Origin: Modestobacter italicus
GTDB lineage: Bacteria; Actinomycetota; Actinomycetes; Mycobacteriales; Geodermatophilaceae
Length of the DNA: 64,000 nt
Reading direction: 5' to 3'
NCBI RefSeq assembly: GCF_000306785.1
Contig: NC_017955.1
Location: forward strand, 5,456,001 to 5,520,000
The position numbers were made by a program, and so were the translations under genes. The notes beneath the pieces were generated by a model. The model searched no databases and had not been told where the DNA came from. It saw only the letters and a list, made by a program, of their open reading frames with translations. Positions 43,699 through 51,415 of this stretch are shown piece by piece. Positions within the stretch are counted from its first letter, which is position 1, and each line of letters opens with the position of its first letter.

Positions 43699-43790
43699 CT
43701 GCCCGTTCCTGCCCCGACCCTAGGGGACGACGCCGGTCACCCGCGCGGCCGGAGCCTCCCCGCTGGTTGCCCCGGGAGAGGAACGGGCAG
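43699..43790. promoter_or_regulatory. Divergent otsA / aldo-keto reductase control region
   Basis: It contains the otsA -10 element TAGGGT (43722-43717, minus strand) and a 12-base inverted repeat: AGGAACGGGCAG on the minus strand at 43710-43699 and on the plus strand at 43779-43790. Each divergent transcript would carry this string in its leader. Confidence 0.45.
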
Positions 43791-43799
43791 GGGAGGGGC

Positions 43800-44792
43800 A
43801 TGCAGATCCGACAGCTCCGCGACCTGACCGTCTCCGCCCAGGGCCTGGGCTGCATGGGGATGAGCGAGTTCTACGGCACCGGCGACCAGGCCGAGGCCGA
43901 GCGGACCATCCGCCGCGCCCTCGACCTGGGCGTCACGTTCCTCGACACCGCCGACATGTACGGCCCGTTCACCAACGAGCGGCTGGTCGGGCAGGCGATC
44001 GCCGGCCGCCGCGACGAGGTCACCCTGGCCACCAAGTTCGGCAACGAGCGCGGCGAGGACGGTTCCTTCCTGCGCATCAACGGCACCCCCGAGTACGTGC
44101 ACCGCGCCTGCGACGCCTCGCTGCAGCGGCTGGGCGTCGACGTCATCGACCTCTACTACCAGCACCGGGTGGACACCTCGGTCCCGATCGAGGACACCTG
44201 GGGCGCCCTGCGGGAGCTGGTGGAGGCCGGCAAGATCCGGTACGCCGGGATCTCGGAGGCCGCTCCCGACACCATCCGCCGGGCGGACGCCGTCCAGCCG
44301 GTCACCGCGGTGCAGACGGAGTACTCGCTGTGGACCCGGGACCCCGAGGACGACGGGGTGCTGGCCACCTGCGCCGAGCTGGGCATCGGCTTCGTCGCCT
44401 ACTCCCCGATCGGCCGCGGCTTCCTGTCCGGCCAGATCCGCAGCGTCGACGACCTCGCCGCCGACGACTTCCGCCGGCACAACCCGCGCTTCCAGGGCGA
44501 GGCGTTCGGCAAGAACCTCGAGCTGGTCGACCGGGTGCGCGAGCTCGCCGAGGGCAAGGGCGTCACCGCCACGCAGCTGGCGCTGGCCTGGGTGATGGCC
44601 CGGTCCGGCCGGGCGGGCAACCCCGCGGTCGTGCCGATCCCGGGGACCAAGCGGGTCGGCTACCTGGAGGAGAACGCCGGTGCCGCCGACGTCGAGCTGA
44701 CCGACGACGACCTGCGCGCGCTGGACGAGGCGGCGCCCGCCGGTGCCGCCGTCGGCGACCGCTACCCGGACATGTCCACCGTGCACCGCTGA
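43800..44792 (+). CDS. Aldo/keto reductase
   Basis: NADPH-dependent carbonyl reductase with a TIM-barrel fold, 330 residues. The catalytic tetrad is visible: Asp49 ([10 protein letters not shown]), Tyr54, Lys79 (LATKFGNE) and His122 (YYQHRVD). The nucleotide-binding C-terminal segment reads [18 protein letters not shown]. It resembles the AKR11/AKR13 (YajO, pyridoxal- or general stress-type) group; the substrate is unknown. The ATG follows a GGGGAGGGG tract that serves as ribosome site. It is divergent from otsA. Confidence 0.92.
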   Translation: MQIRQLRDLTVSAQGLGCMGMSEFYGTGDQAEAERTIRRALDLGVTFLDTADMYGPFTNERLVGQAIAGRRDEVTLATKFGNERGEDGSFLRINGTPEYVHRACDASLQRLGVDVIDLYYQHRVDTSVPIEDTWGALRELVEAGKIRYAGISEAAPDTIRRADAVQPVTAVQTEYSLWTRDPEDDGVLATCAELGIGFVAYSPIGRGFLSGQIRSVDDLAADDFRRHNPRFQGEAFGKNLELVDRVRELAEGKGVTATQLALAWVMARSGRAGNPAVVPIPGTKRVGYLEENAGAADVELTDDDLRALDEAAPAGAAVGDRYPDMSTVHR

Positions 44793-44801
44793 CCGGCTCA
44801 C

Positions 44802-44807
44802 TACCCT
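44802..44807 (+). promoter_or_regulatory. -10 element TACCCT, leaderless promoter of membrane gene pair
   Basis: TACCCT lies seven bases before the GTG at 44815. Confidence 0.6.
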
Positions 44808-44814
44808 CGCCAGG

Positions 44815-45180
44815 GTGAGCACCCCGCTGGTCGTCGCGATCAGCGTCGTCGCCGTCGCCCTCGCCGCGCTGGGCGGGCTGAGCACCGCGCTGCGCCGGCG
44901 GATCGGCACGGCGCACCTGGCCACGACCGCGCTGTTGGAGCTGCTGCTCCTCGTGCAGGCGGTCGTGGCCACCGCGGCCCTGGTCGGCGGGCAGCGCCCC
45001 GCCGAGCTGGCCACCTTCCTGGCCTACCTGGTCAGCGTGGTGCTGCTGCCGGTCGCGGGCCTGCTGTGGGCGCGCACCGAGCCGACCCGCTGGGCGGGGA
45101 CGGTGCTCGGGGTGGCCGCGCTCGCCGTCGCCGTGATGGTGTGGCGGCTCCTCGACCTGTGGGAGGTCACCCGTGGCTGA
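44815..45180 (+). CDS. Small integral membrane protein, unknown function
   Basis: A 121-residue protein with four predicted membrane helices (about residues 3 to 22, 38 to 60, 68 to 88 and 96 to 116) and short loops (RRRIGTAH, GGQRPAEL, ARTEPTR). No motif indicates a function. The GTG is chosen from the TACCCT element seven bases upstream. It overlaps the next gene, also a four-helix membrane protein, by eight bases, so the two probably work together. Confidence 0.75.
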   Translation: MSTPLVVAISVVAVALAALGGLSTALRRRIGTAHLATTALLELLLLVQAVVATAALVGGQRPAELATFLAYLVSVVLLPVAGLLWARTEPTRWAGTVLGVAALAVAVMVWRLLDLWEVTRG

Positions 45181-45592
45181 GCCGGCGGCACCGGGCACCG
45201 CGCAGGGGCCGGGGCGGGTGCTGGTCGCCCTCTACGCGGTGTTCGCACTCGCCGCCGGCGCCCGGGCCGCGGTGCAGCTGGCCGTCCAGTTCGACGAGGC
45301 GCCGCTGGCCTACCTGCTGTCCGCGCTGGCCGCGGTCGTCTACGTGGCCGCCACGGTCGGGCTGGCGCGGGGCGGCCGAGGCGGCCGGCGGACGGCCGTC
45401 GTCGCCTGCTCGGTGGAGCTGATCGGGGTGCTGGCCGTGGGCACCCTGTCGCTGCTGGACCCGGCGGCCTTCCCCGACGACACCGTGTGGTCCGGCTACG
45501 GCCGCGGCTACGGGTTCATCCCGCTGGTGCTGCCGGTCCTCGGCCTGCTCTGGCTGCGGCACCAGGCCGAGGAGGCCGCCGAGCGGGGCTGA
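45173..45592 (+). CDS. Small integral membrane protein, partner of the preceding gene
   Basis: A 139-residue protein with a polar N terminus and about four membrane helices: RVLVALYAVFALAAGARAAVQ, PLAYLLSALAAVVYVAATVGLA, TAVVACSVELIGVLAVGTLSL and GFIPLVLPVLGLLWL. A conserved-looking SGYGRGYGF loop precedes the last helix, and the short C terminus is acidic (QAEEAAERG). The gene pair looks like a conserved actinobacterial arrangement, but I cannot assign a function. Confidence 0.75.
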   Translation: MAEPAAPGTAQGPGRVLVALYAVFALAAGARAAVQLAVQFDEAPLAYLLSALAAVVYVAATVGLARGGRGGRRTAVVACSVELIGVLAVGTLSLLDPAAFPDDTVWSGYGRGYGFIPLVLPVLGLLWLRHQAEEAAERG

Positions 45593-45593
45593 G

Positions 45594-46367
45594 TCAGAAC
45601 TCCCCGCCGAAGTCCCCGCCGCCGTCGAACCCGCCGCCGTCGAAGCCACCACCGTCGAAGCCGCCCGCGTCGTAGTCGCCGCCGCTGGCGTCGTAGTCGC
45701 CGCCCCCGTCACCGCCACCGCCGCCGTCGTCGGCCTGCTCGCCGTCCTGGTAGCCCTCGGCGTAGGCCTCCTCGTCGCCACCGCCGAACAGGCCGCCGTC
45801 GCCGAGGCCGGTGTCGAACAGCGCATCGGCCACCGCGGAGCCGACGACCACGCCGGCGACGGTGCCGAGCAGGCTGCCGCCGATCATGCTGCCCATCCCC
45901 ATGCCGCCGCCCATGCCACCGCCGTAGCCGCCGCCGTAGCCGCCGCGGCCGTAGCCCCCGGGCCCGTAGCCACCGCCGCCGCCGCTGAAGGTGCGCTCGA
46001 GGAAGCCGGGCTGGCGGAACTCCGCCCGGGTGGCGGCCCGGGCCAGGCTCCGCGGGTCGTCGCCGCGCGGCCGCTCACCGGCGGGCACCGCCGCGGACAG
46101 CTGCTCGAGCACCTGGCGGCGCTGCTCGGGGGTGAGCTTGCCGAAGGCCTCCGCGTGCGCGGCCTCCACCTGGTCCGGGGGAGCGGTGCGCAGCAGGTAG
46201 CGGTACCGCTCGATCGCCCGCTCGTCCTCGCTCTGCCCCTGCGGGGCGCGCCGGGGCGGCTGGGGGGCGTAGCCGTACCCCTGCTCGGCGTAGGGGTCGG
46301 TGTACCCCGGGCCGTAGGGCGACGCCTGCCCGCGGTCACGGCCGAAGAGCCGGCTCAGGAGTCCCAT
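45594..46367 (-). CDS. Glycine-rich protein with membrane-like zipper and FDGGG repeats
   Basis: A 257-residue protein of unknown function. It begins MGLLSRLFGRDRG, then a Tyr/Pro-rich stretch, a helical domain of about 90 residues (SEDERAIERYRYLLRTAP to RAATRAEFRQPGFLERTF), a Gly/Tyr/Met-rich linker (about 130 to 158), a Gly-zipper hydrophobic segment IGGSLLGTVAGVVVGSAVAD, and an acidic Gly-rich tail ending in tandem GGFDGGG units. The ATG at 46367 has a GAGAGG ribosome site; the frame is open 34 codons further up. It converges on the membrane pair with one base between stops. Confidence 0.78.
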   Translation of the reverse strand: MGLLSRLFGRDRGQASPYGPGYTDPYAEQGYGYAPQPPRRAPQGQSEDERAIERYRYLLRTAPPDQVEAAHAEAFGKLTPEQRRQVLEQLSAAVPAGERPRGDDPRSLARAATRAEFRQPGFLERTFSGGGGGYGPGGYGRGGYGGGYGGGMGGGMGMGSMIGGSLLGTVAGVVVGSAVADALFDTGLGDGGLFGGGDEEAYAEGYQDGEQADDGGGGGDGGGDYDASGGDYDAGGFDGGGFDGGGFDGGGDFGGEF

Positions 46368-46483
46368 GACGCGTCCTCTCTCGTGGTCTGCGGTCCGGTC
46401 CCTACCCCACCACGCCGCCGGCGACTCCCGGCCCGGCCCAGCCCCGTCTCCCCGGTCGATGGTGCGCAATCGATGAGCGCCGG

Positions 46484-46489
46484 TAAGAT
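46484..46489 (+). promoter_or_regulatory. -10 element TAAGAT, leaderless promoter of LOV phosphatase
   Basis: TAAGAT lies six bases before the GTG at 46496. Confidence 0.6.
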
Positions 46490-46495
46490 CATGGG

Positions 46496-48826
46496 GTGCC
46501 GTTGCAGCGACACCCAGGTGCGCCCACCGGCGCCGTACCGCCTGAGGCCACCTCCGCGCTCGCCGAAGGTCTCGTGACCGTCGACCACACCTCCTCGCCG
46601 GTCCAGCGGCAGGCGAACATCGTCGGCGCCGCCGAGGTCGCCGTGTCCGGCAGCGACACGACGAAGGCGGCGCAGGCCGCGCTGCCCGGCGTGCTGTCCG
46701 ACGTCCCGGTCGCGGTGCTGGTCATCGACCAGGCCGCCGGGGACGTCGTCTACGCCAACAAGGCCGCGATCGAGCTGGCCGGCAACGTCGGGCTCCCGGT
46801 GGCGGTGGACACCTGGGGGGCGTCGGCCGGGCTCACCGACCTGAACTCCGCCCCGCTGGCCAGCACGTCGAGCCCGCTGTCCCTGGTGGCCGCCGGGCGC
46901 CCGGTCGTCGGCGAGGCGGTCCGGCTCTCCCCGCGCCGCAGCTCCGACGAGCTGCGCGCCGCCGCGGCCGACCCGGGCTCGGACCAGGTGCTGTGGGTCA
47001 CCGGCTTCCCGCTGTCCCAGACCGACAGCGAGCAGCGGCTGTCCCTGGTCGTCTTCCTCCAGGTCGACGGGCCCGCGGGCCGGGACGACCCGGAGGCCGT
47101 GCTGCAGGCGCTGCGCGAGCGGGCGGTCGTCGCCACCGACATCGCGTTCACCATCACCGACCCCCGCCAGGAGGACGACCCGCTGGTCTGGGTCAACCCG
47201 TCGTTCACCCGGATCAGCGGGTACTCCTACGAGGAGAGCGTCGGGCGCAACTGCCGCTTCCTGCAGGGGCCGGCGACCGAGGACGCGGCCGTCGACGACC
47301 TGCGCCGGGCACTCCGGGAGCAGCAGCCGATCACCACCACGCTGCTGAACTACCGCAAGGACGGCACCGCCTTCTGGAACCAGCTCTCCATCACGCCGGT
47401 CTTCGACGGCGGCGGCGAGCTGGTCAGCTTCGTGGGCGTGCAGACCGACGTCACCGAGCGGGTCCGGGTGGAGGACGACCGCCGGGCCGCCTTCGCCGCC
47501 GAGCGGGCCGCCCGCCAGGACGCCGAGCAGGCGCACGCCGCCGCCGACGCCGCCCGGGTGGAGGCCGAGCGCGCGCAGAGCCGGCTCGCGCTGATGGCCG
47601 AGGCGACCAGCACGCTGAGCGCGACGCTGGACATGGCGGACCTGGTCGACCGGCTGGCCTCGCTCTGCGTGCCGCTGCTGGCCGACTGGGTCTTCCTCAC
47701 CCTGGTCGACGAGCAGGGCACGGTCCGGGAGACCGCCCACCGGCACCGCGACGGCCACGAGGCCGCACTGGCCGAGCTCGCCGTCCTGCACCTGGGCAAC
47801 CTGCCGGAGACCTCGCCCACCCGCCGGTCGCTGACCACCAGCGAGTCGGTGCTGGTCGAGCACGTCACCCCGGAGTGGGTCGACCGGGTCTTCCCGCTGC
47901 CGGAGACGGCGGCGCTGTTCCGCTCGCTCGGCGGGACGTCGGTGATGAGCGTGCCGCTGGTGGCCCGGCGCCGGATGCTCGGCGCGCTGGTGCTGGTGGC
48001 GACCACCGACGACCGCGCCTTCAGCAGCGAGGACGTCGACCTGGCCCGCGACCTGTCCCGGCGGGCCGCGATGGCGATGGACAACGTGCGGCTCTACCAG
48101 CAGGAGCACACCGTCGCCGAGACGCTGCAGCGCTCGCTGCTCCCGGACCTGCCGACCATCCCCGGCGTCACCGCGGCAGCGGCCTACCTGAGCGCCTCCA
48201 CCGCGGCCGAGGTCGGCGGCGACTTCTACGACCTGCTGCACCTGCCCGACGGGGCCGTGGGCATCGCGGTCGGTGACGTCGTCGGGCACGACGTCACCGC
48301 GGCCGCGGCGATGGGGCACCTGCGCGGCCTGCTGCGGGCCTGCGCCTGGGACGCGCCCGACACCGACCCGGGGGAGGTCCTCGGCCGGGTCGACCGGCTG
48401 GTCCAGGGCCTGCACGTCGCGCCGATGGCCACGATGGTCTACGCCCGCGCCGAGCGGCCCACCGCCGACGGCGAGCCGTGGCGGGTGGAGCTGGCCAACG
48501 CCGGCCACCCGCCGGTGATCCTGCGCGCGGCCGACGGGTCGGTGCAGGTGGTCGACGGGGTCACCGGGCTGCTCATCGGGGTCGACGCCACGCACCGCCG
48601 GGCGTCGCTGCTGCTCGAGGTGCCGGTCGGGGCGACCCTCGTCGCCTACACCGACGGGCTGATCGAGCGCCCCGGCGAGGACCTCGACCAGGGCATCGCC
48701 TCGCTGGCGGCCCGGCTGGCCGGTGCCCCGGTCGACGCCACCCCGGCCGACCTGTGCCGGCACGCGGTCGGCCCGCACCCCGACCGCCGGGACGACGTCG
48801 CGGTGCTGGCCCTGCGCTTCGACTGA
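46496..48826 (+). CDS. LOV-GAF-SpoIIE blue-light sensor phosphatase
   Basis: A 776-residue soluble sensor enzyme. Domains: an N-terminal PAS-like region (about 60 to 170); a complete LOV domain (about 205 to 320) with the photoactive Cys253 in GRNCRFLQG and the FMN ligands in LLNYRKDG, FWNQL and FVGVQTDV; an Ala/Glu-rich coiled coil (about 320 to 370); a GAF domain (about 370 to 530); and an RsbU-type PP2C domain (about 540 to 776) with GGDFYDLLH, GDVVGHDVTAA, NAGHPPVI, VAYTDGLIER and RRDDVAVLALR. Blue light should form a Cys-FMN adduct and modulate phosphatase output, presumably on an anti-anti-sigma factor. It has its own leaderless promoter. Confidence 0.93.
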   Translation: MPLQRHPGAPTGAVPPEATSALAEGLVTVDHTSSPVQRQANIVGAAEVAVSGSDTTKAAQAALPGVLSDVPVAVLVIDQAAGDVVYANKAAIELAGNVGLPVAVDTWGASAGLTDLNSAPLASTSSPLSLVAAGRPVVGEAVRLSPRRSSDELRAAAADPGSDQVLWVTGFPLSQTDSEQRLSLVVFLQVDGPAGRDDPEAVLQALRERAVVATDIAFTITDPRQEDDPLVWVNPSFTRISGYSYEESVGRNCRFLQGPATEDAAVDDLRRALREQQPITTTLLNYRKDGTAFWNQLSITPVFDGGGELVSFVGVQTDVTERVRVEDDRRAAFAAERAARQDAEQAHAAADAARVEAERAQSRLALMAEATSTLSATLDMADLVDRLASLCVPLLADWVFLTLVDEQGTVRETAHRHRDGHEAALAELAVLHLGNLPETSPTRRSLTTSESVLVEHVTPEWVDRVFPLPETAALFRSLGGTSVMSVPLVARRRMLGALVLVATTDDRAFSSEDVDLARDLSRRAAMAMDNVRLYQQEHTVAETLQRSLLPDLPTIPGVTAAAAYLSASTAAEVGGDFYDLLHLPDGAVGIAVGDVVGHDVTAAAAMGHLRGLLRACAWDAPDTDPGEVLGRVDRLVQGLHVAPMATMVYARAERPTADGEPWRVELANAGHPPVILRAADGSVQVVDGVTGLLIGVDATHRRASLLLEVPVGATLVAYTDGLIERPGEDLDQGIASLAARLAGAPVDATPADLCRHAVGPHPDRRDDVAVLALRFD

Positions 48827-48829
48827 GGC

Positions 48830-49351
48830 TCAGCCCTCGGGGTCGAGCAGCGCTGCCTGCAGGCCGTAGGCGCCGCGGTGGAACAGCAGCGGCGTCCGGG
48901 AGGCGTCCGCGCCGAGGTCGAGCACCCGGGCGACGACGATGGTGTGGTCGCCGCCGTCGTACTCGGCCCACAGCTCGCTGTCGATCCAGGCGACCACGCC
49001 GTCCAGCACGGGGGAGCCGTACGGGCTCTCCGCCCAGCTGACGCCGGCGTACTTGTCGGTGCCGCTGCGGGCGAACTGGCGGGACAGGTCGCGCTGCTCC
49101 TCGGCCAGCACGTTGACGCAGAACCGGCGGGCGTCGCGCAGCCGGGGCCAGGTGGTCGAGGTGCGGGCGGGGGCGAAGGCGACCAGCGGCGGGTCGAGCG
49201 ACAGCGAGCTGAACGACTGGCAGGTGAAGCCGACCGGGCCGTCGGCGCCCATCGCGGTCACCACGGTCACGCCGGACACGAAGTGGCCCAGCACGTCCCG
49301 CATCACCTGGGGGTCGATCACGGCAGGGGGCACGTCGGCTGCGGGGCTCAC
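48830..49351 (-). CDS. Flavin reductase-like FMN-binding protein
   Basis: A 173-residue member of the flavin reductase domain family (HpaC/HsaB type), which supplies reduced FMN to a monooxygenase. The pattern includes LGHFVSGVTVVTAMGADGPVGFTCQSFSSLSLDPPLVAFAP split over residues 21 to 61, FCVNVLAEEQRDLS and the C-terminal LLFHRGAYGL. The GTG overlaps the stop of the HMG-CoA lyase gene (GTGA). No monooxygenase gene adjoins, so its partner is elsewhere or it acts alone. Confidence 0.88.
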   Translation of the reverse strand: MSPAADVPPAVIDPQVMRDVLGHFVSGVTVVTAMGADGPVGFTCQSFSSLSLDPPLVAFAPARTSTTWPRLRDARRFCVNVLAEEQRDLSRQFARSGTDKYAGVSWAESPYGSPVLDGVVAWIDSELWAEYDGGDHTIVVARVLDLGADASRTPLLFHRGAYGLQAALLDPEG

Positions 49352-50292
49352 ACCACCGATCCCATCACGACGCCCCGGGGGGCGTTGCGCCCACCGGCGC
49401 GGTGCAGCGAGCTGGGCAGCTCGTGGCCGACGGCGCGCTCGGTGACCGACGCGGCGGCCAGCAGGGCGTCCAGGTCGATCCCGGTGGCCACCTCGGCGTC
49501 GGCGAGCCAGTAGACGAGCTCCTCGGTGGCGATGTTGCCGCTGGCCCCCGGCGCGAACGGGCAGCCACCGAGCCCGCCGACCGAGGCGTCGAGCTGGGTG
49601 ACCCCGGCCTGCAGGGCGGCGAGCGCGTTGGCCTGCCCCGTCCCGCGGGTGTCGTGGAAGTGCACGCCGAGCGGGGTGCCGGGGGAGGCCCGGCGGACCG
49701 CGTCCAGCAGCCGGACGACGCGCACCGGGGTGGTGGTGCCGATCGTGTCGCCGAGGCAGAGATGGTCGGCGCCGGCGGTGACCGCGGCCCGGGTGACGTC
49801 GACGGTGCGGGCGATCGGCGTGCGGCCCTCGAACGGGCAGTCCCAGGCGGTCGCGACGATGACCTCCAGCGACCCGCCGGCGCCGTGGGCCAGCTCGGCG
49901 ATCTCGCCGACCGCGGCGACCGCGGCGGCGGTGGGGCGGCCGGCGTTGGCCCGGCTGTGCGAGTCCGACGCCGAGACGACGTACTCCAGCGAGGTCAGGC
50001 CGGCGTCGACCGCGCGGACCGCGCCCCGCGGGTTGGCGACCAGCGCTGAGAAGTGCACCCCGTCGAACTGGTGCAGCTCGGCGGCCAGCTGGTCGGCGTC
50101 GGCGAGCGCCGGCACCGCCCTGGGGGAGACGAAGGAGGTCACCTCGATCCGCCGCACCCCGGTCGCGACCAGCGCCTCCAGCATCTGCAGCTTGGCGGCC
50201 AGCGGCAGCGGGTCCTCCAGCTGCAGGCCGTCCCGCATGCCCACCTCGCGGACGTCGACCGCCGTCGGCAGCACCAGATCGAACTCGTTCAT
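49348..50292 (-). CDS. mvaB: Hydroxymethylglutaryl-CoA lyase
   Basis: Cleaves HMG-CoA to acetyl-CoA and acetoacetate, the last step of leucine degradation, or acts on a related hydroxyacyl-CoA. The 314-residue HMGL-like TIM barrel shows DVREVGMRDGLQLE (catalytic Arg, metal Asp), EVTSFVSPRAVP, GVHFHDTRGTGQAN (metal His residues) and GLGGCPFAPGASGN with the catalytic Cys. Other leucine-pathway genes are absent nearby. It is cotranscribed with the flavin reductase gene. Confidence 0.92.
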   Translation of the reverse strand: MNEFDLVLPTAVDVREVGMRDGLQLEDPLPLAAKLQMLEALVATGVRRIEVTSFVSPRAVPALADADQLAAELHQFDGVHFSALVANPRGAVRAVDAGLTSLEYVVSASDSHSRANAGRPTAAAVAAVGEIAELAHGAGGSLEVIVATAWDCPFEGRTPIARTVDVTRAAVTAGADHLCLGDTIGTTTPVRVVRLLDAVRRASPGTPLGVHFHDTRGTGQANALAALQAGVTQLDASVGGLGGCPFAPGASGNIATEELVYWLADAEVATGIDLDALLAAASVTERAVGHELPSSLHRAGGRNAPRGVVMGSVV

Positions 50293-50310
50293 GACCGCAT
50301 CATGCCCCCG

Positions 50311-50324
50311 GTTCCACGTGGAAC
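50311..50324. other. parS-like palindrome, copy 2
   Basis: GTTCCACGTGGAAC is a perfect 14-base palindrome in the 36-base gap between the M20 peptidase and HMG-CoA lyase genes, identical to the copy at 13632-13645. Confidence 0.6.
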
Positions 50325-50328
50325 GTGC

Positions 50329-51402
50329 TCAGCTGGGCCAGGCGCCGAGGACGGCGGAGAGCGCGGTGACGGCCTGCTCGACCTCGGCCACCTCGACGTA
50401 CTCGTCGGTGGCGTGCATGACCGCCGGCGTCCCCGGGCCCCAGACCACGACCGGCGCCGCGCCGGTGACCTGCCCGAGCACCGACGCGTCGGTGAAGTAG
50501 GTGGCGGGGGAGGGCTCGACCGGCGCGGGCAGCCCGGCGACCCACGGGTCGTCGGCCGGGGTGCGGACCGGCGGCAGGTCGACCAGCACCTCGACCCCGG
50601 CGACCTCCGGCTGCGCGCGCCACCAGGCAAGCAGGGCGCTGCCGTCCCCGACGGTCCGCTGGTCGACGACCACCTCGGCCCGGTCCGGGACGACGTTGGC
50701 CACGGTGCCGCTGCGCAGCACGCCCGGGTTCCAGGTCTCGGACCCCAGGAAGGGCTCGGTGGCCAGCGGCAGCCCACCCCCGGCCCGACCCAGCACGGCG
50801 ACCAGGTCCAGCAGCGCGTTGTGCCCGCGCTCGGGCGTGCTGCCGTGCGCGGCGACCCCCGCGGTGCGGACCGCCAGCCACAGCGCGCCGCGGTGGCCCA
50901 GCACGACCCGGTTCCCGGTCGCCTCCGGGACGACGACCGCACCGACCGCCAGGTCGGCCACCTCCCCGGCGGCCGCCGCCGCGCCCCGGGACCCGATCTC
51001 CTCGTCGCTGGTCAGCAGCAGCGCGACCGGGACGGCGGGGTCGGCACCGGCCACCGCCGCCGCGGCGGCCACCAGACCGGCCTTCATGTCCGAGCCGCCG
51101 CGGCCCCAGACCCGGCCGCCGTCCAGCTCGGCGCCGAACGGGTCCCGCTGCCAGCCGGCGGGGTCGGCGGCGGGCACCGTGTCGACGTGGCAGGCCACCA
51201 GCAGCCGCGGCCGCGCCGGGTCGGTGGCCGAGGTCAGCAGGGTCCAGGGCTGCTCCCGGTCGGCCCCCTCCTGCACCCGCAGGTGCGGCGCCGCCGCGGT
51301 GAGCACGTCGGTGACCGTGCCCAGCAGCCCGCGCTGCGCGGCGGCGTCCCCGGAGACCGTCGGCCGCCCGACCAGCTCCCGGACCAGCCCGACGACGTCC
51401 AT
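50329..51402 (-). CDS. M20-family metallopeptidase / amidohydrolase (ArgE/DapE type)
   Basis: A 357-residue zinc amidohydrolase. Metal ligands and catalytic residues are visible: HVDTVP (His72, Asp74), GGSDMKAG (Asp105), TSDEEIGS (Glu134, Glu135), VVPEATG, and a C-terminal His in VMHATDEYV. The lid/dimerisation domain is present in the middle (about 170 to 280). The family includes acetylornithine deacetylase, succinyl-diaminopimelate desuccinylase and peptidases; the sequence does not settle which. It is 13 bases downstream of glpD. Confidence 0.88.
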   Translation of the reverse strand: MDVVGLVRELVGRPTVSGDAAAQRGLLGTVTDVLTAAAPHLRVQEGADREQPWTLLTSATDPARPRLLVACHVDTVPAADPAGWQRDPFGAELDGGRVWGRGGSDMKAGLVAAAAAVAGADPAVPVALLLTSDEEIGSRGAAAAAGEVADLAVGAVVVPEATGNRVVLGHRGALWLAVRTAGVAAHGSTPERGHNALLDLVAVLGRAGGGLPLATEPFLGSETWNPGVLRSGTVANVVPDRAEVVVDQRTVGDGSALLAWWRAQPEVAGVEVLVDLPPVRTPADDPWVAGLPAPVEPSPATYFTDASVLGQVTGAAPVVVWGPGTPAVMHATDEYVEVAEVEQAVTALSAVLGAWPS

Positions 51403-51415
51403 GCCGGGTCCTTCC

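Noticed and set aside
45600-45720. Short tandem DNA repeats of about 15 bases
   Set aside because: They are coding: on the minus strand they give the FDGGG repeats of the Gly-rich protein, so they are not a CRISPR or satellite.
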